Source of the DNA: Deroplatys truncata
Lineage: Eukaryota; Arthropoda; Insecta; Mantodea; Mantidae
DNA: 64,000 nt
Direction: 5' to 3'
Assembly: GCA_030765065.1 (NCBI GenBank)
Contig: CM060985.1
Span: forward strand, 248,001 to 312,000
Shown here: positions 48,430 through 59,820 of the stretch, piece by piece
Layout: each line of letters begins with the position of its first letter
Numbering within the stretch: position 1 is the stretch's first letter
Translations under genes and position numbers: made by a program
Notes under the pieces: model-generated
What the model was told of the DNA's origin: nothing
Databases searched by the model: none
Seen by the model: the letters and a program-made list of their open reading frames with translations, nothing else

Positions 48430-50025
48430 TCTGTGAAGTTGCTCAGTTTCCAGGTGTAACAGGTAATAATATTTACTAAAGACTAAAACAGGGTAGTTGG
48501 TTTATTACCTATCATTAAGCTAATAAAGCATGAGACACTCATGATGATAGTAGATACCAAATTTGAAAATATGGATATAAATGGAAAGGGCATAATATAA
48601 AATTTTCTTAAGCATAGGTGATCACAATTCTATATTGAAGGAGTGTCATAAAATCAGTTGCAATGTGAATGAAAGCCAAAAGTAATTTTAAATACTGCAT
48701 TTTTTATTTATGTTCATAAAAGGTTTGATCAACTGTAAATTATTTCTACATCTTTTCAGGTGTAATAGACTGCACCCATATTCCTATTCAAAGTCCCGGA
48801 GGACAGTTTGCCGAGTTGTACAGGAATAGGAAGGGTTGGATGTCTCTTAACGTTCAGCTAATTTGTGGACCTCAGATGGAGATTATGGACATTGTTTCAC
48901 GTTGGCCAGGATCAACACATGATATGGTCATCGCAGCCTTCGGATCCCCAAGCGGCGACCTTTGTGCAGTAGCCAAACACTTGTTCCCTACCCTCCCTAA
49001 CCGCAAGCACCATAAAATCTTAACAATGCTTTGCTTTGGTGGAGCTGGAGAAAGGACCACATGTTGTGTTTAAGGGATGGGAAGACCCTACTAATCGTTT
49101 ACTGATGGGTTTATGGTCAGGCTTCAAAGCGTTCCGTTCGCTTTGAAGCCGGTTGGGGAAAGGATGCCCGCGACTAGTTTAGCAGAGTACATGGAATTCT
49201 GCTTGGAGACAATGGCTATCCACAACTGCCCTACCTTTACACTCATATACTGGATCATCACGTGAGAACCCCAGCAGAACGAAGGTAATTTCCATTTGAA
49301 TACTTACGTGTCATAAGAATGATATAGGGGGGGAATATGTATAAAATATACATGTACATAATTAAGCGATTAGAGGCTGTATAATGAAAACAAATAATCT
49401 TAATTATATGTTTATTATTGTATTAGTAAGGGAGCAGACATTTTCAGCTTATCTAAATTTTAAGAAAGAACATTACATTGGTTGGTATACCAGCATATAC
49501 CATATTTTAAGAAAAATAGATTCATATTGTTCAATTATTTATACCTTTCTGTGCTTCAAAAAGCATAACAAAGATGTAAATTTACTAGAGCAAAATTTTT
49601 ACAAGAATACACACTGAAATACAATAATTTGTGCCTTGAATTTCAGATACAACAGAGCTCACAAATCCACTAGAAATATAATAGAACGACTAAACGGGGT
49701 ATGGAAACAAAGATTTCCTTGTCTAAAGAGGAAATTACTTACAAAAGCAATAATTGTTACATGTGCTATTTTACACAACATTGGTATTCTGAGGTGAGAT
49801 TACTTCGAGAATGTGGAAGAAGATCCAGTTGAGGGTATGCCAATGCTGTACAGAATCCATGAGCAACAATTCATACAAAGACATTTCAACTGAGCATTTG
49901 TATGTAACAAGGACCATGGACAGATCCATATTTCTGAACCATATAAAAATGTACCTTTAACAACAGAGTTGCTACAGTTTTGCAACAATAAAAAACAATG
50001 TTTTATATTATTCCTTTCATTTCAG

Positions 50026-50135
50026 ATACAATAGAGTTCACTAATCAATAAGGAACATAATAGAGCGAATGGAGTGTGGAAGCAAAGATTCGCATGCCTA
50101 AAAAGGAAACCACTCGCAAAAGTACTGACAACTCA
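50026..50135 (+). pseudogene. Second copy of the Harbinger terminal exon (partial)
   Basis: After a second pyrimidine tract and TTTCAG at 50,020-50,025 the sequence repeats the start of the exon at 49,647: encoded SIRNIIER with the catalytic Glu, then GVW, then QRFACLKRKPLAKV across frameshifts. It is more diverged from the first copy than a recent duplication would be. Confidence 0.7.
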
Positions 50136-51856
50136 AACAAGGTTATCATAACAATATAAAATAACAACTATTAAAATGTCAGTTACGCAATATTGTTTAT
50201 TCAGTGATGGTATGTAAAGCGGGGTATTCTGTTTTTAACTAGTGTCCCTCTCAGCAATGCAATTAACTGGATATTTTAAATATACAAACGATTATTAATC
50301 ACAGAAATGTGTATAAACTTGAGCATCATTTCTATTTCATACATTTACCGTCTGAAATGACCTACATACCAGGTTCAAGACCTCAACAATACATATAGTA
50401 ACCAATTTTGTAATACTGAAAATCGGAGTGTATAAAGCATGCTAATAAACTATTTTATTACACGTTTCTGGTGTATATATGTTCAACATTTTGTTTTGAA
50501 GTAAATAAATTACTTACACCATAATTTAATTAGATATTACATCAAAACTGTAATTAAATTAATAACAATAATAAGTTTGAAACAGTTCTTGGTTTAAAAA
50601 TCATACTTCGCATGTTAACAGTATTAATATTTTGTTTAGTTTGAATTTGCAAGCAAGTAATTTTTATTAAAGAAGTAACAAAATGAATCATTTGTTATCA
50701 TTATAAGTTCCAGCATTCTATTAGCTTATAATTAAACCCATTCTCAAGGATGGAATGGAAAATATTGTAAATACTTAATTTTAATGTTATTTGCATTGAT
50801 AAATGTTAAAGGCTGAAGCTTGCGGAAGTTGTAGCACGTTTCCGACAGTGTTCCTTCAACAAAGCAATTCCAAAGGTATTGAACTTCGACCTAAACAAGC
50901 TTGTGAATATATAATTTGCTTACAAGATTGTACATAGGTAATATCCATATTGCTTTATGTATTATATGAAGTCAGTATGATATAATGTAGCATTTTTTAT
51001 CCAACTACTGACATATCAACCAATCAGAAATAAGAAAAAAAGCATTATTGGGGACTGGAAGGAGGGGCTTACAGGTCATCATAAGTCGCGGGAAAACCGT
51101 GAACAAAAGAGGTTGCTAACATTGCAGACGGTAGAGTTACATAATTTACGAAGCATAAATTATGTGATGGTAATAATGGTTAATTGAGTATAATGCAACT
51201 ATTCAAGAAAGCATTAATAGCAGAGCATACTGCAAAAGAAACGTAATATTTTTAATACTTGGTAGCATTTACAAAATAATATTTGCTATGAATAACTTAA
51301 ATAAGGCAAAATTATGAGGTACAGGTTATATTAAAAGGTCGGCATAAAACATGATACGTTCATAGTGACAAAATAAGCTATTATTTTGGAAATAATTTTA
51401 GGAGTGTTTTGAAAACAAAACTGGTTATTAATGTTTATATCCCAAAATTATTTAAGTATTATTGCTGGGTCTGATTTTTGTTTATTGTAAGAGAGACCAA
51501 ATTTTGAAAACATTGGAAAAGACCATAATAGAATGATAACAGTTTAGATATTTGTAAGAATAATCTGTTTAGACACTTCAGCTTCAACTTCAGCCTAACA
51601 TATCGTCCCTCCTCTGACAAATTAACGAAACCGATAGACAATGGATAAGCAACAAGAAAACTAAATTTACAATTTAAACAGTATCCCAATGGTAAAGAAG
51701 GGCTTCTGCAGCTGATGTGGTACGGACCAGTTGCATGAAACAGATCATACAATATTTGACTTTTCACAAAGTAGCTATTAATTTGGTTCTTTTAGTCTAT
51801 ATATTGTGGTTTCATTATTTTGCCAAATGGGACGATGTACAACGCAGTTTTCTGCC
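50136..51856. other. AT-rich spacer between the convergent Harbinger genes
   Basis: No coding signal or clear repeat was found. It would hold the 3' untranslated ends of both genes. Confidence 0.45.
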
Positions 51857-53944
51857 CTAATTAACACTTTTCTTTTTCAGTCCCAATTGTAATACATACA
51901 TTTCTTCCTTTCTTCTCTCCTCTGCCTCGAATGCCTTTTTCTTCCTTTCCTCCTCCCCCCACTCGAAAGCCAGCTTCCTCCTTTCCTCCTCCCATTCGAA
52001 AGCTTGTCTCCTCCACTCTTCTTCCTTCCTAGTGTTTTCCACAAGAAGTTGGAGTTCTTTCTCCTGGAGGGACTGCAGCTTTGAATCGCACTCCATCTGG
52101 AGCCTATGCCTTATCATGCGTTGTTCTAATTCATCCTCCACAAGGCTCTCCCTCGAAAGGCATTTTTTTGGACGTGGATTTGATAGTGATGGATAATTTT
52201 GACCTATCAAGAAGAAGATTCATTAAATTATTATTTAATGCTTTATGAATAAACAATTACTGTTACAATAAACTGTTATTTGCAGTGGAACAGACCCACT
52301 GCTGTATCATTGTTTAAATTATTGTTACCTTCTTCTACTGTGACAGGGGCATCTCTGTTAGTTGATGCATCACATGACTGATCTGTAACATATCAATATA
52401 AAATAATCAATGCTGTTTACGAAACAATAATAAACTGTAGATAATAATAAAATCACATTACTTATTATATATAATAAACAAAAAAGTAATTGTTTCAAAT
52501 AATACAGTGAAATATATTTCATTAGTTTCTTAAATTACCTTGTGAAGAAGAACCGGCAGTAATACTTTTGGTGGCAACAGCAGTACACTGCGAGTCTGAA
52601 ATAATAATAATAGTTTCTGCTGTAAATTAACTAAAATTGTTATATATGTATATATAAGCAAAACAAAATAAATCAATTATTTTGAAATGTTTTGTCCACT
52701 TAAGAAAATCTAATTCAGTACTTGAATTATGAGAATGTATTTGAAGTACACAGCTCAATAAGAATGAGTAATGGTAACGTGAACACATTAAAGTTACACA
52801 AGGTTACAATTTTTAAAAACTTATGATTGGGAATAATTAAATCTCTTAGCTAAAGTGGATTATATCTCATTAGATTAAAACATTGTATTAACAACTTCAA
52901 AATATTTATCATAATTTCTTTTCAAAGCAAGTAATAGATAGCCATCATGGAATTATGAAGCCTCTAATTTGATAGTTTATATTCACATAACATACTTAAA
53001 TTAATTACATTGAGCATTAAAACTGCTACCCGCAGCTGCGGTGTCAAGCTGGATACAGGTTGGTGCCGATAAGACTGAAAAATATCAAGTAATAAATATT
53101 TAATACATCGAGATAAAGCACATCTTCCCTAATAGTGAATATTTAGAAAATCAAGCATTATTTGCTTTACAAGAATGTGTTGTAAGTGCATGATTAGGTA
53201 CCTGGAGGTGGTCTGATAGCACCAGCATCAGAGTCGAACCAGAACCCCACATTGTGACCCAAATGGGACACTGCCAGCTCAAGTTCTGGTGTTGCTGATG
53301 CGGTAGGAGGTGCTGGACCACCACCAGTCTTCATAATTCAGTTGCCATGTCCCTCTTACTTTTTGTTTTTATATTATCCCAGCATTTTTTAGCTGGGCCA
53401 AAGTTCGCTGAAATAAAGAAAAGCAATTGCGTAACTATTGCCATAAATACACCATTGTTTAATTTCTATAAAATATTGCAATACAACAATGCATAATTCA
53501 AGTAATAGGGCTGCTTTAAGGATATCCATTTGTGCAATTTCTAAAATCCACAATTTTAATTGAATTTATTTGAAATTTTAATACAACTAGGACTTAATGA
53601 ATAGTATATATACCAAATTTCATGCATCTATTCAAATTATTTCCAGAGTTATTAATAATTTTATTGAATCTTTTAGCATTTCGAGGAATTGCTCAACACG
53701 ATGCAGTTATTTTTTTAAAAAATTATATTTTTATTTGCACTCTTTAATAGTATTGCAATTAATTTTAAAGATGAATTTTTTATTACCCTGGTAGTTTGCA
53801 AGAAAAAAAATATCTAATTTGTCATTTGAATGTTTTTCTTAACAATTGTCAAAACATAACAATTATTATTTAATTACATCAGAACTATTCACTTTATACA
53901 AAATTCATCTCATCATTATCTTATGTGGAAAGGTAGAATCAGAT

Positions 53945-54010
53945 GATTGAAAAATTCAATGCCATAGCCGGGATTTGAACCACTTTCCAACCCTGTCCAA
54001 CACACGGCTT
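53945..54010 (-). mobile_element. tRNA-like B-box fragment, probable SINE
   Basis: On the minus strand GTGGTTCAAATCCCGGCTATGG resembles a T-arm and B box. A region with 'acaagccgtgtgttgg' precedes it. No full cloverleaf can be drawn. It sits in intron 1 of the Myb-like gene. Confidence 0.4.
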
Positions 54011-54749
54011 GTGTGAAAGAACAATTAATTCCATTATCTTATGTGTTATGTCTTAGCATTTACATCAAAGTGCATACATTTATCATGAAAACTGCAATGT
54101 GTGGAGCAATTTACACTTGAAAAAAGTGCTGAAAAACCTAAAAAATGAGAAAAAATGTTTCAAAATTGCATCATAAACATAGCAGTGTTTCTGACCTATA
54201 AAGTTTTTATTATTAAATGAATTTTTAGTTCCTGAGTGGTCCTACACCCCATGTTGAACTGAGACACAGCAGAAGTTACGCAAATTTCCAATTTCTTTTT
54301 GGAAACAAATAATTCTTGGTGCATTTTGCCCAGATGACGATAAGCTACTCATTAGCATTTTGTGTATTGCCTGATCTGCGTCTTCTAAGAAGCTCATCAT
54401 TGGCAAGTCTTTGATAAACTGGCAAGACTTTTGTAATTATAGTATTTAATAACACGAAAATGAATTTTTGTGAATTTTGGCCTATTGTCACAGATAGGTA
54501 TCCTTAAGAAGTGAATATGCATTTACCATATTTTCATGAAGTATTCAAATGAGTAGCTTTGCCATATTGAGTATTATGGTATTTAAAATGAGAGATCGAA
54601 TTTGGGCTCTCCGCATTACTAACATATACACCATCAATGTTCTAGGAAGGTGGACTCAGTACGTATTCATACAGAACTTAAGGTTTCTAATCAGTTATTT
54701 TTGACCAACATTAAATTACTTGGTGTATTGAAATTGGGACAATATCATC

Positions 54750-56290
54750 TTACAGTGTGCCCCACGGCGATGAATATGATGTGTTATATTGTCCAACAGA
54801 TGTCACACTATGCCATGCACTAGCTCAACACATGTCACGTAGGTCATATGTTTATGCTGCCAACATATAACAAATTAATGCCGCGAATGCGGAAACGACC
54901 ACAGAGTGTAGCCCAGGGATCTTAGACAACCTGTGCTTTATGAATTAACGGAAGGTTACGCTTACGTTAGATTTTTTATTTATGTAAGCTTTCGAAAGGT
55001 TAGGTTTAGGTTAGTTTTTTTATATAAGCTTACGTTTCTGAATTCACGAAAGGTTAGGTTTAGGTTAGTTTTTTTTTATATAAGCTTACGTTTCTGAATT
55101 CATGAAAGGTTAGGTTTAGGTTAGTTTTTTAATATAAGCTTACGTTTCTGAATTCACGAAAGGTTAGGTTTAGGTTAGTTTTTTTATATAACCATAGGTT
55201 TCTGAATTACTTTTATATGTATCCTTGTTTTAATTTGTTACCACTGTCTACATCAAAGCACGCGAGCGAAGCTCGCGTGCGTTCCTAAACTTACGTTTCT
55301 GATTCACGGGAGGTTAGGTTAGGTTTAGTTTTTTTTATATAAACTTACGTTTCTGAATTCAGGAAAGGTTAGGTTTAGGTTAGTTTTTTATATAAGCTTA
55401 TGTTTCTGAATTCACGAAAGGTTAAGGTTAGGTTTAGGTTAGTTTTTTTATATAAGCACAGGTTTCTGAATTACCTTTATATATATCCTTGTTCTAATTT
55501 GTTACCATTGGTTACATCAAAGCACGCGAGCGAAGCGAGCGTGCGTTCCTAAGCTTACGTTTCTAATTCACGGGAGGTTAGGTTTAGTTTTTTTTATATA
55601 AGCTTACGTTTATGGATTCACGGAAGGTTAGGTTTAGGTTAGGTTTTTTTTATATAAGCTTACGTTTGAATTCACTAAAGGTTGGTTTTTTTTATATAAG
55701 CTTACGTTTCTGAATTCATGAAAGGTTAGGTTTAGGTTAGTTTTTTTTATATAAGCTTACATTTATGGATTCACGGAAGGTTAGGTTTAGGTTAGTTTTT
55801 TTTATATAAGCTTACGTTTCTGAATTCACGAAAGGTTAGATTTAGGTTAGTTTTTTTATATAAGCTTACGTTTCTCAATTCACGAAAAGTTAGGTTTAGG
55901 TTAGTCTTTTTTTATATAAGCATAGCACGTGTTGAGTTAGAATGCTAAAGACAGTATTCTCACATCCCGTGCAAACCATTTTGCTTTATATTAAATACGC
56001 ACTGTTAATTTGCACGCGTTGCGTTTCAACAAAATCGCAGAACAACAACAAATAGCGGTAACAACGGCGCATCGCATTTTTAGCCGATTTCACATTTTTA
56101 TTTACGTTGGCAGTACCCAATTTGCATGCAATTTTTTGCAAAATGGCTACGTTTGTTTACTTCCTGACGCGATTTTCCTATATAACTAAAATACCTTAAA
56201 CTGGCGGGCAGGCAGGTGGGCACCAGCTATAGACGAGACCACATCGTGTTCTAAGCTCACTCTTAAGGTAATTTATTCGCTTTCCTTTTG
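54750..56290. mobile_element. Minisatellite-core element (family M), long copy
   Basis: Head at 54,757-54,900 (TGTCCAACAGATGTCACA, TGCCAACATATAACAAAT). The core is about 18 units of roughly 53 bp at 54,935-55,925 (ATATAAGCTTACG, TTTCTGAATTCACGAAAGG, TTAGGTTTAGGTTAG, T-run), with two GC-rich palindromic hairpins inside (55,258 and 55,522). The tail at 55,926-56,290 has a TATA-like CTATATAACTAAA at about 56,178 and ends in a string with AAG|GTAATT. Order and tail match 59,821-61,165. It lies in intron 1 of the Myb-like gene. Confidence 0.85.
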
Positions 56291-57009
56291 ATTTAATAAG
56301 CATTTTCTACGAGCACACTATAAGATAATATTAGCCTGAAATTGTTTTGAATTCGATGCATATGTTTATAACACCAATCCGTATTGAATGGCAGATGCAT
56401 TAACCTTCACTGACAAATCTGTTGAGCTCCCATTTAATATAGTAAGTGTATTTAAAAAATTAGAGTACTCCATGAAACGTAGTAATTACATTTGAATAAA
56501 TTATACCACAAATGCGGTTTGATATTTGCAGTTGTTGTAATACGTACATACTTAACCAAAGTTATTTTCTTACCTTGGACACGGCATTGTTGCTATTAAA
56601 TTGGTGTTCAATTTCCTCCCATGCTGCCTTATCTTAGCAACACTTACAATGTCCGTTCTTTTATCTATAATTCGCTTCTCTTTGATTACATCAATTAAAA
56701 TTGACTTTTCCTCTGGAGAAAATACCTTGTGAGGAGTTTCACCCACCATGCTGATTGATGTGCATATTGTTTATGTTTATGAATATTTCCTATTGGCTGA
56801 AAGTGACGTATTCATATGAGAATTATGAACACTCAAATAATTTCACGAACGTTTTCCGAGTATTTCCGAAGGCGTTCCTCAAGGCTAAGGAGTCCTTAAG
56901 AATCGTCTCTGCATACGAAATCATACCTTCGCCTATCCTTTTCCTTTCCTTAAGGAATCCTCAACTGTGATAGGTACAGATTTTCTTAATAGAAGGCAAC
57001 TCTCGCAAT

Positions 57010-58724
57010 GAACTAGTAAGTAAGGGGAAATAGTTTAACCAGAACACTTTCACAATGGTGTAAAATAGCAAAAATGAAAATTTCATCTGCCAAATCAGGC
57101 TATATTATTATTAAAGGAACACTAAAAAGAGGCCCTACAGTTAAATATGAAGAGGATAAAGTAAGGAGACTAAATACCTATGTATTTATTTGGACGAGAA
57201 ACTAAATTTTAACTATCATACTCATCAAATAAGGGAGAAATCTGAGAAAGTGTTAATGAAACTGTCCCGACTAGCATTATATAATTACAAAATTCCCTCA
57301 AACATCATTTCTATTTACCACACCAGCATTTTTGCATGGATTATAACATATGGTGCGGGAGTATTGGCACACAGGGCTAAAAATATTGCAATTAAAATTT
57401 TACTAAGAAGAACCCAGAGGAAGATTCTGTTAAGGTTTACAGATTCTGTATGCACCACTTTCACTATGGTGCTGCTAGTGATAACAGGTATATGGCCAAT
57501 AGATTTAACACTTCGTCTTAGAGTCGCTTATTATTGGTTAAAGAAAGAGGACTTAAACAAGGTTAATGATATAGTGGGAAGATATTGCTCCTCCAAACAA
57601 GGAATTAAGGCTGGTTCACAACCAACGAGAACGGTAACCAGAACGAGAACGGGAAAGTTGAAATACATGTATTCAAATGGGAGTGTCCACAACCGACGGG
57701 AAGCCTTCCCGGGCCCCGGGAACGGGAAAAAGAGTTGCCCAACTTTTAACTTTCTCGTTCTCGTTCCCGGGCACGGCATATTAGATCCCTATTGTGCATA
57801 TTAGACTCATCACTCTAGAGGTTATTCTAAGCGGCCGTGACATGAAACAGCCACTAGTGCTCTCTATAGTCGCAAGCTGGAAACATGAAACTGGAAGGAA
57901 TTAGTAGTAAATGTGCTACCTAACCTCACTCCGGCACCCGCGAATCTAATCAACGGTGGTTCCTCTGGTGAAGGAATCATTTGTAGTTTGTTTATATGCA
58001 ACTCAAAACTGGTTATTACCTAAAAAACAATGGCAAAAGCTACAAAGAACAGCTAAAACCGATGGAAATGAAAAAAAGAATAAACAATTTTAATGTATGC
58101 CATTAAATAGAGGAATGTAAGTTTGGCATAAGTAGAGGAATCGTAAATGTAATGAATATGCATTTAGATAATGTTTACTCTATCGAATTTTGACGTTGGC
58201 TTGGCTAAATTGGAAGTAGGTGAAAAAATGTCATTGGTCAGTTAAAAACAAAATCCCAATGCGCAAAATCGACTTTCATTTTGTGATCGATATGCATTCC
58301 CGTTCTCGTTACCGGGCTGTTGTGAATCAAAATTTCTTGCTTCCCGTTCTCGTTTCTGTTCTGGTTACCGTTACCGGATGGTTGTGAACCAGCCTTTAAT
58401 GGCAGGAAGAATGGGACACTATGCAAGTAGGGCGCAGAGCCTATTCATTTTTAACGAAAGGCTAAGAATGAAATATATAAATGCCACCAAGGAGATGATT
58501 CATTATCTTTCTGGCCATGGTCCTTATGGTACTTAATGGAAGAAGATTAAGAAAACAACAAATGACCTATGCCAAATATCTAATGTTCAGGGTACATCAG
58601 AACATGTTTTGTTCGAGCGTAAAAAATATATTAACAATACCAGAGAAGAAAAAGAACTCTTAGAAGGATTACAAATAAATGGAATTTTACGTAATAAGGA
58701 CTATTGTAAAAACTGGCTAATATA
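57010..58724 (+). pseudogene. I/R1-like non-LTR retrotransposon, RT thumb and tail, split by a MITE
   Basis: The frames give CKIAKMKISSAKSGYIIIKG, then after a frameshift at about 57,185 LDEKLNFNYHTHQIREKSEK, KLSRLALYNYKIPS, FAWIITYGAGVLAH and RRTQRKILLR. This is the post-catalytic region of I/R1/Jockey-type reverse transcriptases ('LGV.LD..L.F..H' and 'Y...L...LLYGA..W'). The coding signal breaks at 57,607 and resumes after 58,398 with GRMGHYASRAQSL, KEMIHYLSGHGPYG and GTSEHVLFE, the usual C-terminal 'LTGHG...' and 'EHVLF' blocks. The 788-bp gap is a MITE. The YADD core and N-terminus are absent, as in a 5'-truncated LINE copy. Confidence 0.83.
57608..58395. mobile_element. PIF/Harbinger-type MITE, 788 bp, TTA target-site duplication
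   Basis: Both ends read inward AGGCTGGTTCACAACCA (17 bp identical). The subterminal region is rich in GAGAACGGGAA and GGTAACCAGAAC, also mirrored at the two ends. TTA lies immediately outside each end (57,605-57,607 and 58,396-58,398), as expected for PIF/Harbinger insertion at TWA. It interrupts the reverse transcriptase remnant. There is no coding capacity. Confidence 0.9.
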
Positions 58725-58985
58725 GTGAGCTCATTAGCATGGGAAAATGAAATTATTCGAGAAATTCAAATTATACACCCGATTAGATCACAAACGACAG
58801 GAAGATTTATGATAGAAACTATACAAGAGCTGAATGGTGGAGAGGTAAAATTAGAAGAAGAAGAAGAAGAAGAAGAAGAAGAAGAAGAAGAAGAAGAAGA
58901 AGAAGAAGAAAAGGATGATGATGAAGAATTGAAGGAAGGAAGATGCGGATTAAGAAGAATGGGTGGAGAAGAAGATGAAGGTTAG
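58725..58985 (+). repeat. GAA microsatellite at the probable 3' end of the LINE
   Basis: GAA/AGA triplets run from about 58,854 to 58,911, about 19 units, then imperfect GAT/GAA. The surrounding open frame gives a poly-Glu tract after WENEIIREIQIIHP, which may be the last residues of the LINE protein. LINE 3' ends often finish in simple repeats. Confidence 0.75.
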
Positions 58986-59820
58986 GGATAAGGGGAGATG
59001 TGGGGAAGGAATTTTTAAGATTTTAAGATGAAGAGTAAAATTGTTTATAAACAGAGTAAATTGAAATGAAATGTTTAGAAGTGTTAAGTATTGTAATATA
59101 GAGAGGGAAAAGTGAAGTCATATATAGGAGAATTAATTTTAAAATAATTACTGTGAATAAAAGTGAAGTGATAAAATAATTAAAACTAATTAAAATGGTT
59201 AAATTAATCCAGTGAAGTGAATTAAAATAAAATGCGGAGAAATTAATGTGAAGTGTAATGAATAGTAGTATAATTTTACATAATTTAGGACAAGTTAAAT
59301 GACTTGTGAATATGCATATAAATTGCACTTTAAATGTTAGCAATGGGAATTTAGATAAGTGCTGGATACCAGTACTAATAGGTGGCCGCCGGATACCGGC
59401 AGCTTAGGGTAAGGTAGATTTAGATTAATTTTAATTAGTTAATAAATGGATACCAATTATTTTCTTGCTGGATACCAGTAATTGTATTTGAGTGTTTAAT
59501 ATGTACATAATATCTACTAATTTATTGCATTTTCAAATATTAAATGAAAATAAATTAAAATAAATTTAAATGTAACAATTTTGATTAAAATGGATAAAAA
59601 TTTATAAGAATTTTAATTTTAAATTTTTTATTATTATTTTGATTAAAGTAAATTTGGTATTTTGTAAAAATTAAATAAAATTTTAATCTAATGATATTAT
59701 TATAATTTATTATAAGTTTTTGTAAAATTCTTTAACTATAGAGTTACTTTTACAGGATTTAGATATATAAATTTAAACAAAAATTTAACATTTAATAAAC
59801 ATTTTAAATTTTTGGACATT
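58986..59820. other. Very AT-rich unannotated stretch
   Basis: Strongly AT-rich with TAAA/TTAA strings. The minus-strand frame at 59,343-59,023 is composed of Phe, Ile, Leu and Asn codons as expected from base composition alone. Confidence 0.5.

Larger units (their letters stand above)
41060..49893 (+). pseudogene. PIF/Harbinger DDE transposase (HARBI1-like), spliced, decayed
   Basis: The nuclease of a PIF/Harbinger element (DDE_Tnp_4), which inserts at 3-bp TWA sites. Exons: about 41,060-41,221 (KRYRFSKNTVTEAIL, QILCALRFYATGDFQ, then GT donor); 47,078-47,139 continuing at 47,315-47,394 after an insertion (NQSTVSHIIKRV, then SQFVKFPLTEQQYGEAVF); about 48,430-48,462 (FCEVAQFPGVTG, GT donor); 48,760-49,284 (IDCTHI with the first catalytic Asp, WMSLNVQLICG, WPGSTHD, then LLGDNGY with the second Asp near 49,200); and 49,647-49,893 (YNRAHKSTRNIIERLNG with the catalytic Glu, VTCAILHNIGI). 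Splice phases join correctly. Damage: a hairpin insertion in exon 2, a 1-kb insertion before exon 3, an unexplained 0.25-kb block in exon 4, and a TGA at 49,795. All three catalytic residues survive. Intron 1 (5.9 kb) is swollen by other elements. Confidence 0.88.
51857..56749 (-). pseudogene. Harbinger-associated Myb/SANT-like DNA-binding protein, six exons, decayed
   Basis: In PIF/Harbinger elements the second gene encodes a Myb/SANT-like protein that binds the transposase and element DNA. Exons on the minus strand: 56,749-56,574 (ATG; VFSPEEKSILIDVIKEKR, then AAWEEIEHQFNS after a 1-nt frameshift; donor AAG|GTAAG); 53,407-53,202 (KKCWDNIKTKSKRDM, MKTGGGPAPPTASATPELEL); 53,074-53,030; 52,595-52,539; 52,382-52,329; 52,203-51,857 (QMECDSKLQSLQEKELQLL, then repeats of EEERRKLAFEWGEEERKK, a charged coiled coil, ending LGLKKKSVN and stop). 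Exons 3-5 are 45, 57 and 54 nt, begin and end in phase 1 and stay open. Exon 2 has an A-run frameshift near 53,390 and a further break before MKTGGG. Intron 1 contains a minisatellite element. Confidence 0.85.

Noticed and set aside
57531..57779. Minus-strand ORF with Arg/Lys-rich repeats
   Set aside because: It spans the LINE/MITE junction and reflects the GAGAACGGGAA repeats at the MITE end.
58725..58985. Poly-Glu protein gene
   Set aside because: The tract is a GAA microsatellite; only the first residues may belong to the LINE tail.
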